A stretch of 28,781 nt of DNA, taken from positions 1 to 28,781 of the forward strand of contig CAAGIW010000024.1 in the NCBI GenBank assembly GCA_900770025.1, read 5' to 3'. Source of the stretch: an uncultured Prevotella sp. (GTDB lineage Bacteria > Bacteroidota > Bacteroidia > Bacteroidales > Bacteroidaceae). This document shows, one piece after another, positions 7,707 to 16,823 of the stretch. A model generated the notes under the pieces. It had not been told where the DNA came from. It saw only the letters and a list, made by a program, of their open reading frames with translations, and did not search any database. The position numbers and the translations under genes were made by a program. The first letter of the stretch is position 1, and the number at the start of each line of letters is the position of its first letter.

Positions 7707-10700
7707 TTACGATCGTTTTTGCTTATGTGTGGTGCGATATTCCAATGGCGAGATGCCATATTTTTCCTTGAATATGTGAATGAAGTTCTCGGCAGTCTGG
7801 AAACCAGTGTTGATGGCCAACTCACTCATATTGATGTTGGTGCGCTCTAATAGAATGCAGGCATGTTTTAGGCGCATCTCCCGAATCAGTTCTGCCGGTG
7901 TCTTGGCCGTCAGACTCTTGATCTTATGGAAGAACGGAACCCTGCCCATACCCATGGCATTGGCCAAATCTTCCAGACTGATGTTGCCTCTGGCCATGTT
8001 GTGCAATACATATTGCTCGATGTTCTTGAGCAACTGCTGATCCATGGTCTCGTTCATGGAGTAGTCGTTCAAGGTCTCTCCCTCAGAATAAACTACCAGA
8101 TTGGCTGTAGAGTCGGTCTCCTCCTGTTGCCTCTCTGCCTCTTCTTTTTCGGCTTTGATTCTGTTGAGCACCTCATCACCCATGTTGGTCAGTGTGCCTT
8201 CTTCCGTCATGTCAGTAGATTCGGTGGCTGTTGTCATGCTGGCGTTTCTTCCTTCGAGGAGTCGGGTCTCTCCACCTTCGATGATGTTGTTGATGGATTC
8301 GTTAGGATTCAGGCCGAGCAGCTTGTTGAATCTCATGGCTGCCTCTTGTATATTGAAAGGCTTGGCGATATAGTCATCGGCACCTAATGTGATGTTCATG
8401 CCCTGCATGTCTTGCGGAGTGAGCACGCCATCTGTCATCAGCACGAACTTGGTGCTGTGGATATTGTCTGAGGTCTTCACCTTGTTGCACAGTTCGCTGC
8501 CAGTCATATAGGGCATATCCTGTTTGCATACGATGATATCATTCTGGAGTACGTCCATGTCTTTCAGGAACACCTTGATATCACTGTAGGTGTGAAGTGT
8601 GTAGATTTCTCCTAATTGCTTTTCTATAAATTTGAGGAACTGAGGATTGTTATCCACCACGGAAATGACATACTTCTGGGTGGCGAGGTCCAGTCGCCTT
8701 GGTTTGATCTCTGATGTGAGTTCGCCGCCGGTCATTTCGGTAATATCTTTGGTGGCGTTGTCGCTCAGCAGCAGTCGCTTGTCTGCCATGTTCTTGGCCT
8801 TGTGCTCAGGATTGTCGAGCGTGGTCTGCATTTCAGCGATACGGGTGATAATCTGCAGCATCTGGAAGTGCAGTGCATTCAACTGTTCCCTGTTTTCAAT
8901 GCTGGTTTCCTGTTCAGAGAGGTTACCGATGATAGATGCCATGCGTGCCATGGGCTGTCGAAGTTCGTCTCCGGCAGCTTTGATCTCTTCCTTCTGCAAT
9001 ATCAATTCGTTGATTACCGCCTTTTTCTTCTGCCATATATACTGTTGGCGTTTGCGCCCCACACGTATCACATATACAACGGAAATGGCTGTGACTGTGT
9101 AAATCAGAATCATCCACCATGACATCCACCAAGGCGGCAGGATGGTGATTTCCAAAGTACGCTCCTGGTTGCTCACCGCACCTTCTGCATTGACGGCCTT
9201 GACGTGCAGCACGTAGGTGCCGAAACTGAGATTGGTAAACGAAACGCCATGGATGAGGGCATTGCCGTTTTTCCAGTCATCGTCCTTTCCCTCCATCCAG
9301 TACATGAATTGCAGGCGTTCACTCTGATTGTAGTTACCTGCACCAAACTTGATGGTGAACGAATTCTGTGTGTTGTTCAACTCTATCCGCTTGCTCTCGT
9401 TGAGTGCCTGGGGCAGTATCAGTATATCGTCATAGAGTTGGCCTACCTTGATTTCATTGCCATCGATGAACAACTGTGTAAGCATCACACGGGGCAGGGA
9501 ACTGCTTTCGTTCTTTCCCGCCTTGCGTACCCAACTGACGCCATACAGTCCTCCAAAACCTATGTCCCCTTTCTCGGTGCAGATGATGGCTCTGGCATTG
9601 AACTCGTTGCTTTGCAGGCCATCGGAGGTGTCATAATTGTAAAGTCCGTAGTTGAAAGAACCCTCTTCATGGTTGCGTTGCACCACCACGCGACTGATGC
9701 CGTTGCCTGTGGAAACCCAAATGTTGTGTTTGTTGTCTTCGGTGATTCCTACAATATTGTTATTGCACAGACCATCCTTTTCGCTGATGAAGTTCAGGTC
9801 GTCGTTTTCCAGATTCAGTATGTTCAATCCCTCTCTTGTTCCCAACCAGATAAGTCCTCTGCTGTCTTCAAAAACGGCAGTGATGTAGTTGTTGGTGAAA
9901 GATTTCATATTGGATGGATTGCCGGTGAGGATAGTCTTTTCCATGCTCGACAGATTGAAAATGAGCAGTCCTTCATTGGTACCTGCAAGCAGGGAGTTGT
10001 TCTTGGAATAGCAAAGCGACGTGATGTTGTTGGTATGTAATCTTCCGTTTTCTTTGGTATAGGTGGAAAACGTGTTCATCTTAGGATTATATACCTGTAA
10101 TCCTCCTGATGTGCCTATCCACAAGTTGCCTATTTTGTCTTTTGTCAGAGCGTTGATGTGGTTGTCTATAAGCGTGCGTGTGCTGTCTTTGGTGGCCGAA
10201 TAGAAAAATGGCTTGCCTTGCAGAATACGTGTGATGCCGTTCTGCTTGGTTCCAACCCAAAGGCTGCCGTCGGGTGTACATTCCATGGCGGTAATCTTCT
10301 GACCGGACAGAGGTCCATCATATCCGATGACGCCTTGATCGCCCGTGCCATACCAAATGTTGCCTTCTTTGTCTTCTGCGATGGCTGTGATGTCACCGTT
10401 CAAGATGGAAGTGAAACGGTAGATGTTTTTTCCGTAATAAGCCACACCGTTCTTCTCTGTTCCCACCCAAAGCAGGTCGGTGTTATCCACATAGACGCTG
10501 TGACAACTGGTGATGTCACCCATCCTGTTGATGGCATTGAGGTTCTTGGGCTGGACATACTCATAGGCAAGTGTGTTTACATTGACTTTGATGAGACCAT
10601 TGTGATCGGTGGCTATCCAGATGTTTCCGTTGCGGTCGCCGGCCATTCCGTTGATGCACCTGTCAAGACCGTTGCCGTTATATTGAATCTGTGTGCCAAG

Positions 10701-11477
10701 AGTGCTGTCCCATGTGTCCGCCTTCTTGATGTATCTGAGCAGTGTGCCTTGTCCGTAAAGCCACAGATTGTCCATCTGGTCGGCAAAGATCTTCAGCGAA
10801 GCAGATTTGATGAGGTTCTGCTTGCTCAAGGCATCATTGCGCCACATCACTTTAGGCTGGTGCATGATGTCGCAACACACAATGGCTCCATCGCTGTACA
10901 CGATGACGGCTCCGTCTCGACATTCTCCGATGGCGCATATCTTACCCTCGGGAATGCCTTGGGCATCACCGGTATAGCCGAACTCATAGGTGAGCTGCTG
11001 CTGCATGTTGAGGGCAACAATGCCCTTTTGGGGAATATAGAACCAATAGTTCTTGTAACTGTCGATGAATGTTAGGGTGGGGTGGTCGGAGATTCCCAAT
11101 TTGGCATATACCTGATGCATGTCTCGCTCAAAGGTCTCGGTTTGCGAATGGTAGATACATGTTCCGTTGGCAGTCTCTACCCACAAAGAGCCGTCAATGG
11201 CTTCTTGAATCCCCTTGATGTAACTGTCTGGAAGAGAAGAACCGTCTTGTGAATTGCTTTGGAAATTCTTGAAGGTGTAGCCGTCATACCGGAACAATCC
11301 GGCAGGAGTACCGAACCACACGTATCCCTTGTTGTCCTTCAGGATGCAGTTAATCTGACTGGATGCCAAACCATCACTTGAATCCAAGGTCTTGAAGATA
11401 TAGGTGGCCGCCATGCTCAATGGCAGCAACAATACAATGAGAAACAGGTATTTTTTCATCTGAAACAAATGATTCAT
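7707..11477 (-). CDS. Degenerate hybrid two-component regulator (propeller sensor, Y_Y_Y, pseudo-kinase, pseudo-receiver, AraC HTH)
   Basis: 1256 residues. Order: signal sequence (about 7-24); some 12 two-component-regulator propeller repeats of the type IWxGTxxGLxxY (for example 51-65, 284-296, 335-347, 451-463, 542-554); Y_Y_Y domain (about 705-778); membrane helix (784-806); helical dimerisation-like segment (815-890); receiver-like domain (934-1056); acidic linker; AraC-type helix-turn-helix (1141-1250). Signalling residues are lost: the usual SHELRTP reads GDELRQP (Asp837 for His), no HATPase domain fits between 890 and 934, and the receiver phospho-acceptor is Lys985 (VCKQDMP). Lys1039 and Thr1015 remain. 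It probably acts as a membrane-spanning one-component regulator. It follows kdsD after 3 bp; no susC/susD or glycosidase genes are near. A second Met at residue 7 is an alternative start. Confidence 0.9.
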   Translation of the reverse strand: MNHLFQMKKYLFLIVLLLPLSMAATYIFKTLDSSDGLASSQINCILKDNKGYVWFGTPAGLFRYDGYTFKNFQSNSQDGSSLPDSYIKGIQEAIDGSLWVETANGTCIYHSQTETFERDMHQVYAKLGISDHPTLTFIDSYKNYWFYIPQKGIVALNMQQQLTYEFGYTGDAQGIPEGKICAIGECRDGAVIVYSDGAIVCCDIMHQPKVMWRNDALSKQNLIKSASLKIFADQMDNLWLYGQGTLLRYIKKADTWDSTLGTQIQYNGNGLDRCINGMAGDRNGNIWIATDHNGLIKVNVNTLAYEYVQPKNLNAINRMGDITSCHSVYVDNTDLLWVGTEKNGVAYYGKNIYRFTSILNGDITAIAEDKEGNIWYGTGDQGVIGYDGPLSGQKITAMECTPDGSLWVGTKQNGITRILQGKPFFYSATKDSTRTLIDNHINALTKDKIGNLWIGTSGGLQVYNPKMNTFSTYTKENGRLHTNNITSLCYSKNNSLLAGTNEGLLIFNLSSMEKTILTGNPSNMKSFTNNYITAVFEDSRGLIWLGTREGLNILNLENDDLNFISEKDGLCNNNIVGITEDNKHNIWVSTGNGISRVVVQRNHEEGSFNYGLYNYDTSDGLQSNEFNARAIICTEKGDIGFGGLYGVSWVRKAGKNESSSLPRVMLTQLFIDGNEIKVGQLYDDILILPQALNESKRIELNNTQNSFTIKFGAGNYNQSERLQFMYWMEGKDDDWKNGNALIHGVSFTNLSFGTYVLHVKAVNAEGAVSNQERTLEITILPPWWMSWWMILIYTVTAISVVYVIRVGRKRQQYIWQKKKAVINELILQKEEIKAAGDELRQPMARMASIIGNLSEQETSIENREQLNALHFQMLQIITRIAEMQTTLDNPEHKAKNMADKRLLLSDNATKDITEMTGGELTSEIKPRRLDLATQKYVISVVDNNPQFLKFIEKQLGEIYTLHTYSDIKVFLKDMDVLQNDIIVCKQDMPYMTGSELCNKVKTSDNIHSTKFVLMTDGVLTPQDMQGMNITLGADDYIAKPFNIQEAAMRFNKLLGLNPNESINNIIEGGETRLLEGRNASMTTATESTDMTEEGTLTNMGDEVLNRIKAEKEEAERQQEETDSTANLVVYSEGETLNDYSMNETMDQQLLKNIEQYVLHNMARGNISLEDLANAMGMGRVPFFHKIKSLTAKTPAELIREMRLKHACILLERTNINMSELAINTGFQTAENFIHIFKEKYGISPLEYRTTHKQKRS

Positions 11478-11480
11478 AGG

Positions 11481-12434
11481 TTATAGACTTTGGCACAGGT
11501 AATGATCCACAATACCTAACAGGTGTCGGTGCTCGTCTGTCACCAATACCGTATGCACCTTATATTTGTTCATTATCTGTTGTATTTCGGTTATCTTTGT
11601 GTGTGCATTGACACATTTGGGCTCTTTCGTCATAATGTCTTCCACCGTGCGGTTAAAGAAGTCGGCTTGCCATTTCTCCATGGCGCGGCGTATGTCTCCA
11701 TCGGTAATCAATCCGACAATCCTGTCACCAACCATGGCAACGCCTAATCCTAACTTGCCCTTGCTGACCAGAATGATGGCCTCGCCCAATCTCATCTGCG
11801 GCGACAAAATGGGCATGTCTTCCGTATGCATCACATCCTGTGCAGTGGTGAGCAGACGCTTGCCCAGTTCACCACCCGGATGGAAGTGTGCAAAATCATC
11901 TGGCTGGAAATTACGCTTTTCCATCAATGCTATTGCTAAGGCATCACCCATGGCAAGGGTAGCAGTGGTGCTACTGGTGGGAGCCAGATTCAATGGACAT
12001 GCCTCTTTGCTTACTCCGATATTGATGTGGGCGTAGGAATATTTTGCCAACAATGATTGAGGATTGCCACTCATGCCGATAATGGGTATGTTGTTGTGCA
12101 ACACGATGGGGATAAAACGAAGCAACTCGTCTGTCTGTCCAGAGTTTGAGATGGCTATTACCACATCTTCTTGGGTCATCACGCCGAGGTCGCCATGAAA
12201 CACATCTAAGGGATTGACAAAGAACGACGGTGTGCCCGTACTGGACAGCGTGGCGGCAATCTTGGCGCCGATATGACCGCTTTTGCCCACACCGGTAACG
12301 ATAATCTTCCCCTTGCAACTGTACATCAGTTCCACTGCCCTTTCAAAATTTTCATCTATGTGGGGTATCAAGTCTAACAGGGCTTGTGCTTCGTCTTTGA
12401 TACATTGTATGGCATATTCTTTAGTGGTCATCAT
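11481..12434 (-). CDS. kdsD: D-arabinose 5-phosphate isomerase (KpsF/GutQ family)
   Basis: 317 residues, normal length. Converts ribulose 5-phosphate to arabinose 5-phosphate, the first committed step to KDO of the lipopolysaccharide core. An N-terminal SIS domain (about 35-180) shows IIVTGVGKSGHIGAKIAATLSSTGTPSFF, DVFHGDLGV, ISNSGQTDE and the SSTTATLAMGDALA stretch. Two CBS domains follow (about 205-315). Located directly after kdsA, whose substrate it makes, which supports KdsD rather than GutQ. The ATG at 12434 is followed by a second ATG; either could be used. Cytoplasmic. Confidence 0.95.
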   Translation of the reverse strand: MMTTKEYAIQCIKDEAQALLDLIPHIDENFERAVELMYSCKGKIIVTGVGKSGHIGAKIAATLSSTGTPSFFVNPLDVFHGDLGVMTQEDVVIAISNSGQTDELLRFIPIVLHNNIPIIGMSGNPQSLLAKYSYAHINIGVSKEACPLNLAPTSSTTATLAMGDALAIALMEKRNFQPDDFAHFHPGGELGKRLLTTAQDVMHTEDMPILSPQMRLGEAIILVSKGKLGLGVAMVGDRIVGLITDGDIRRAMEKWQADFFNRTVEDIMTKEPKCVNAHTKITEIQQIMNKYKVHTVLVTDEHRHLLGIVDHYLCQSL

Positions 12435-12486
12435 GGCGTTGTTTTATCATGAACATGAAAGAATCATTTGTCAACTCGCAAACATC

Positions 12487-13245
12487 TCATTCCAAGAGCG
12501 TTTTTACCAGGGCATCCAGTTGGGAAAGTTCGAGCATGTTGGCTGCATCACTCAGACCTTTGTCTGGAGTAGGGTGTACTTCAAAAAAATATCCGTTGGC
12601 TCCGAATGCCTTTGCTGCCTGTGCCATGGCAGGCACAAACTTGCGGTCGCCTCCCGTCTTTCCGTTGGCTCCTCCGGGGCGTTGTACACTATGGGTGCAG
12701 TCCATTACTACAGTGTCGGTCAACTGAAGCATGTCGTCTATATTCCGGAAATCAACTACCAGATTGTTGTAGCCGAACATATTGCCACGCTCGGTGAGCC
12801 AAACCTCTTTTGCGCCGGCATCCCGTACTTTCTCTACTGGGTATCTCATGTCGCTTCCGCTCAGAAACTGTGCTTTCTTGATGTTGATGGTGCGCCCTGT
12901 TTTGGCGGCTGCCACAAGCAAATCCGTCTGTCTGCACAGAAAAGCAGGTATCTGTATCACATCCGCCACCTCTCCCACGGCTGCTGCCTGAAAAGACTCA
13001 TGAATGTCGGTGAGTATTTTCAGACCATACTGTCTCTTGATGTCGCCAAGCATTTGCAGCCCTCTGTCTATCCCAGGCCCTCTGAACGAGTGGATGGAGG
13101 TGCGGTTTGCCTTGTCAAAAGATGCCTTGAAGATAATATCAACATGGTATTTTTCGTTGATTCGCAGCAACTCTGTAGCTACGGTATCAAGCAATTCCTT
13201 TGATTCGATGACGCAAGGTCCGGCGATAAATATAGGTCTCTTCAT
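12487..13245 (-). CDS. kdsA: 3-deoxy-8-phosphooctulonate synthase (KDO-8-phosphate synthase)
   Basis: 252 residues. Condenses phosphoenolpyruvate with arabinose 5-phosphate to KDO-8-phosphate for lipid A/core synthesis. Characteristic stretches: IAGPCVIES at the start, KASFDKANRTS (40-50), GLKILTDIHE (74-83), QIPAFLCRQTDLL (98-110) and FEVHPTPDKGLSD (221-233). Cys11, His185, Glu222 and Asp233 coincide with the metal ligands of the Aquifex enzyme, so this is a metal-dependent (class II) type rather than the E. coli metal-free type, which has Asn in place of the Cys. Lies 50 bp after the channel gene and 52 bp before kdsD. Confidence 0.96.
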   Translation of the reverse strand: MKRPIFIAGPCVIESKELLDTVATELLRINEKYHVDIIFKASFDKANRTSIHSFRGPGIDRGLQMLGDIKRQYGLKILTDIHESFQAAAVGEVADVIQIPAFLCRQTDLLVAAAKTGRTINIKKAQFLSGSDMRYPVEKVRDAGAKEVWLTERGNMFGYNNLVVDFRNIDDMLQLTDTVVMDCTHSVQRPGGANGKTGGDRKFVPAMAQAAKAFGANGYFFEVHPTPDKGLSDAANMLELSQLDALVKTLLE

Positions 13246-13295
13246 CTCATTCAGTTGCTTTTTGTAAAGGGTGTGTACCTGTCGGGCTGTTTTGT

Positions 13296-15629
13296 TTACT
13301 TTATTTTTACTTCACATTGCGGGAACGGTATCTCGATGTTGTGCTTGTTGAGCGCATCGTATATGCATGTCTTGATGTCGCTTTCAATGGCGGCTTGTTT
13401 CAGTACATCCACCCAGCATACTAATTTCATGTTCACACTGCTGTCGCCAAAGTCTGTCAAGATGGTCTTTACCGGCTTTTCGGAATCAATGCCGGGATGC
13501 TGCATGTCCTGTACGGCCTTTTCCACCACACTGCTCACTGTCTTGATATTGGAGCCGTATGCCACACCAAATACCACAGCAGAGAGACCGAACCCATGGT
13601 TACGGGTCAGATTCTTGTAGTTTTTTGTGAACAGCTGGCTGTTTTGGAATGCAATGACCGATCCATCGGCTGATTCTATCAATGTACTGGTGTAACTGAT
13701 GGATGCCACCTTTCCCCTGATTCCGTCACATTCAATGAGGTCGCCCACCTTGATTCTTCCAGTCATTAGCGACACACCGTAATACAAATTTTCCAAAATG
13801 TCTTTCGATGCGAAACCAATACCAGTAGATAATCCTCCAGAGATGACCATTAGCCACGTAAGACTGACGCCCAGCACCGACATGCTGAGAAGGAACCAAG
13901 AGCCCCAGATTATCACCTGTATCACGTTTTTTCCCATCATGCTACGACTTTCTGCGGTGGTCGGGTCCTGACGCTTGAAATGCAGCCTCAGAAAGTCCAA
14001 AGTGGTATGACTTAGATAAGAGAATACAAACCAAAGACTGATGACAATGGCCATACGCAGAATGCTCAAGCGGATATTTACGGTGTCAACGATATTCGTA
14101 CTGAATATACGCCAGCATAAATCACTGAGATTGAATACGTCTGCAGCCCAGTAAATGGATATCATGACAGACATGACACCCATGATGGGAAGTAGTACTT
14201 GATATAACAAATCAAAACTCCATGTTTGGGTAATCTCCTTGCTGTCCAATCGCTTCACTCTTCTCTGCAAGGTAAGCCATCGGCGGATACAAGTGATGGT
14301 GAGAATACAGGTGAGTTGCATAATCCACCAAATCAGCAATTGCACGCTTACCAAGGTATAGCCCATCCATGAAAGTATTACAGAACTGATAAAAACCACT
14401 TGCGAGCAGTAAGTGTAGAACATGTCGCTACGCGGAATGTTGCGGTTGTGGCGCTTGATGAGACTCCATTGCCAGATGGCACATACCAACAGCATGGGTG
14501 GAAATATGACATTGACCAGTTCGTTGGGGATGAGGATGATGCGGAAAGTGATGACCACAAACCCCATGACGATAAGAGGACTGTAAATGCGAAAGGCACT
14601 TCTTATCTGTGCGGAGTCGAGACGCAACAGCAAGGAAATCAGTATGACGCCTAACAGCCATGCGTATTCTACCAGCAGGTCACTTGCCATGATGATGAAA
14701 TTCTGCTCGGTAGTGGCACGTACAATCCCTAAGATGATGGCAAAGGTAACGGTACTGCTTGCCATGGTGATGCAGGCCCGTTTCTTCAAAAACTCAGGTG
14801 TGCGGAAACGGGCAGGTACTAAATACCTGATGGCGGCAAGATTGAGTATGGTGGCAATGATGCCATAGAAGATGATGATGACAAACAAACCGATGATAAA
14901 CCGACCGTCCCATTGTGAGGTGCTCCCCTTGTGCATGGTATATTTCTGTGCAACAGTGGCTTTCATCTGGCTAATCATGGCCTTTGCGTTTGCCAGAATG
15001 GTGAAGTAATCATCCCCACCATTCTTGAATATGCTGGTCTGAATGTCATTGTAGCGTTTGTTCGCATAATCGTTCAAACGCTTTAGATGAATTTCTGTGA
15101 GATCGTAAATGCGGATGTAGTCTTGAGTGTTTTCTCGGCTCTCGGTGAGTGTGTTCTTGATGTTGGTGGCAAGTGTCAGACATACACTCCTGTCCACTCT
15201 GGCCCTGTCTGAAAGCATGGCGGGCTGCATAAGTCTAAGGCTGTTAATCAGACTGTCATAGCGGGCTATCTCGCGCTCATTGCTTTCTAAAAACTGACGG
15301 AAAGGCAACTGCTCATGCTGGAATTTTTGGTACTGTTCCGTGGCCTCATGGCAGGCATACGTCAAGTCAAATACGTAATCGTATTTCTGCGAATAAAGCA
15401 TCAGCGCATTCTGGTTGCTCTTTTTCAATACGTCAATCAACTTCTGCTTGATAATCTCGCTGCGCTGTTTGTTCAAAGTAGAACGCCCAGACAATTCCTT
15501 GTGGTAGGCTGTCAGCTCTGTCCTAAGTATCGAAAGTGTGTTTTCCAGATCCTTTTCCTTCAATACTGCAAATGTGTCTGTCATGCATAATGAAAGAAAC
15601 ATCCAGAGAAACAATATTCTTTTTGCCAT
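13296..15629 (-). CDS. Large mechanosensitive ion channel, MscS family (MscK/MscM-like architecture)
   Basis: 777 residues. A signal peptide (about 1-21) is followed by a mostly helical, coiled-coil-like periplasmic domain (22-240), then some eleven hydrophobic segments between 244 and 600, and the MscS core. The pore-lining helix is around 588-612 (GVSLTWLMVISGGLSTGIGFASKDILENLYYG), followed by the beta domain with GRIKVGDLIECDGIRGKVASIS (624-645) and a cytoplasmic alpha-beta domain to the end. It releases small solutes when membrane tension rises. It is much larger than MscS itself (286 residues in E. coli). First gene of the minus-strand block; its start follows a strong promoter by about 15 bases of leader. 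Confidence 0.9.
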   Translation of the reverse strand: MAKRILFLWMFLSLCMTDTFAVLKEKDLENTLSILRTELTAYHKELSGRSTLNKQRSEIIKQKLIDVLKKSNQNALMLYSQKYDYVFDLTYACHEATEQYQKFQHEQLPFRQFLESNEREIARYDSLINSLRLMQPAMLSDRARVDRSVCLTLATNIKNTLTESRENTQDYIRIYDLTEIHLKRLNDYANKRYNDIQTSIFKNGGDDYFTILANAKAMISQMKATVAQKYTMHKGSTSQWDGRFIIGLFVIIIFYGIIATILNLAAIRYLVPARFRTPEFLKKRACITMASSTVTFAIILGIVRATTEQNFIIMASDLLVEYAWLLGVILISLLLRLDSAQIRSAFRIYSPLIVMGFVVITFRIILIPNELVNVIFPPMLLVCAIWQWSLIKRHNRNIPRSDMFYTYCSQVVFISSVILSWMGYTLVSVQLLIWWIMQLTCILTITCIRRWLTLQRRVKRLDSKEITQTWSFDLLYQVLLPIMGVMSVMISIYWAADVFNLSDLCWRIFSTNIVDTVNIRLSILRMAIVISLWFVFSYLSHTTLDFLRLHFKRQDPTTAESRSMMGKNVIQVIIWGSWFLLSMSVLGVSLTWLMVISGGLSTGIGFASKDILENLYYGVSLMTGRIKVGDLIECDGIRGKVASISYTSTLIESADGSVIAFQNSQLFTKNYKNLTRNHGFGLSAVVFGVAYGSNIKTVSSVVEKAVQDMQHPGIDSEKPVKTILTDFGDSSVNMKLVCWVDVLKQAAIESDIKTCIYDALNKHNIEIPFPQCEVKIK

Positions 15630-15651
15630 TTTTGTTGCTTGTTTTTCTCTG

Positions 15652-15682
15652 CAAAATTACGAAGAATTGCATAGAATTCAAA
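15652..15682 (-). promoter_or_regulatory. Promoter of the mscS-kdsA-kdsD-regulator-PLD block
   Basis: Minus strand: TTTG (15682-15679), a 19-bp spacer, TAATTTTG (15659-15652) followed by CAG. This is an excellent match to the Bacteroidota promoter. Predicted start near 15645, about 15 bases before the ATG at 15629. No comparable promoter is seen in the gaps between the five genes downstream. Confidence 0.75.
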
Positions 15683-15710
15683 ATTATTTCATTCATTTTA
15701 CGACCGTTGT

Positions 15711-15741
15711 TTTGATATTTTGACTAAAAACATTACTTTTG
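15711..15741 (+). promoter_or_regulatory. Promoter of the BadF-type kinase gene
   Basis: TTTG (15711-15714), 19-bp spacer, TACTTTTG (15734-15741). Predicted start near 15748. It sits inside the longest open frame (from 15720), which shows that the upstream part of that frame is leader and not coding. Confidence 0.75.
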
Positions 15742-15812
15742 TCCTGCTCTTTCTATGCGTGCCGTTTGGCAGAAAGAAACAAAACTCTCAAAAATACATT
15801 CAAGTGAAAGGT

Positions 15813-16700
15813 ATGGGCGAAAAAGCGATGATGATTGTTGACAGTGGCAGTACCAAAGCGGATTGGTGTCTGGCTACTCGGGAACGGGTGATTTGCAGCG
15901 TACAGACGCAGGGTATCAATCCTGTACATCAGTCTTCTGAGCAGATCAAGACCATCATCGAAACGGAGTTGTTGCCGCTTGTTTCTGACAAACATCCCAT
16001 AGAGATTTATTTTTATGGAAGCGGTGTATTGCCGACGTTAAGGTCGGCAATGACTGATATTCTCAAAGGTGTCTTCAAACAGACAGCAATGATACAGTCG
16101 GAAAGTGATTTGTTGGGTGCAGCAAGGGCGTTGCTTGGACGGGATGCAGGTGTGGCATGTATTCTCGGAACAGGTTCAAATTCATGTTGTTATGATGGTA
16201 TGTCTATTCAGAAAAACACTCCGCCACTGGGGTATATCCTTGGTGACGAGGGGAGTGGGGCATCCCTTGGTAAATCGTTTCTCAATGCACTGTACAAGGG
16301 ACTTATGCTTGATGATTTGAAGACGGAGTTTGAACAGTGGTCGGGTATGGATTATGGCCAAATCATTCATCGGGTGTATCGCGAACCGCAGGCAAATCGT
16401 TGGTTGGCATCGCTCTCTCCTTTTATTTTCGAACAATGTCATGGCAGTAGTCCTGTCGGAAGTGTTAAACGATTGGTGATAAATGAATTCAGAAAATTTA
16501 TCAAACAAAACATTGAGATATATTCTGACGAATCGGATGTGCTGAAAAAAGTATCGGCAGTTGGCAGTGTGGCTTATTATTACAGGGAAGAGTTTGAACA
16601 GGCATTGATTGAGGAAGGATATGTATTGGGCAAGATATTGAAAAGTCCGTTGAAGGGGTTATTGGAGTTTCATGGATGTAATGCTTCCTTGAAATTGTAA
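15813..16700 (+). CDS. BadF/BadG/BcrA/BcrD-family ATPase, N-acetylglucosamine kinase-like
   Basis: 295 residues from the ATG at 15813. The frame is open from 15720, but the promoter -7 box ends at 15741, so the long form would not be transcribed; a start at 15828 (MMIVDSGS) is also possible. Actin-like ATPase fold: phosphate-1 motif IVDSGSTKADW near residues 8-18, a central GTGSNSCCYDG, and the LGDEGSGASLG adenosine-side motif. In this family short single-domain proteins are usually sugar kinases such as N-acetylglucosamine kinase, which would fit amino-sugar or peptidoglycan recycling. The activator ATPases of the same family normally carry a CxnC iron-sulfur motif, not seen here. Substrate is inferred. 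Stands alone between the divergent promoter and the nuo operon. Confidence 0.85.
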   Translation: MGEKAMMIVDSGSTKADWCLATRERVICSVQTQGINPVHQSSEQIKTIIETELLPLVSDKHPIEIYFYGSGVLPTLRSAMTDILKGVFKQTAMIQSESDLLGAARALLGRDAGVACILGTGSNSCCYDGMSIQKNTPPLGYILGDEGSGASLGKSFLNALYKGLMLDDLKTEFEQWSGMDYGQIIHRVYREPQANRWLASLSPFIFEQCHGSSPVGSVKRLVINEFRKFIKQNIEIYSDESDVLKKVSAVGSVAYYYREEFEQALIEEGYVLGKILKSPLKGLLEFHGCNASLKL

Positions 16701-16815
16701 TGTGTAGTTTGCAAAACGGTCCTTTATCCTGTTGGTTTCTTTCTTGCCGTTTGTGAATTGGAAAACTAAAATCAAAACTTTACGTTAATTATCGTCACGT
16801 TTGATAAAAAATGAC

Positions 16816-16823
16816 TAACTTTG
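16816..16823 (+). promoter_or_regulatory. Probable promoter -7 box of the nuo operon
   Basis: TAACTTTG followed by CAGCCGC matches TAnnTTTG and the extended TTTGCAG seen at other promoters here. The only TTTG upstream (16800-16803) is 12 bp away, too close for a -33 element, so the -33 is weak. Predicted start near 16830 and a leader of about 45 bases before nuoA. Confidence 0.6.

Noticed and set aside
9204..10040. Plus-strand open frame of 278 codons inside the regulator gene
   Set aside because: Antisense to the propeller repeats, which have clear conserved motifs in the minus frame.
15720..15812. Upstream extension of the kinase reading frame
   Set aside because: The promoter -7 box at 15734-15741 lies inside it, so it would not be in the mRNA, and the family motif starts only after 15828.
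16800..16803. TTTG as -33 element of the nuo promoter
   Set aside because: Only 12 bp from the -7 box, while the other promoters here have 19 bp.
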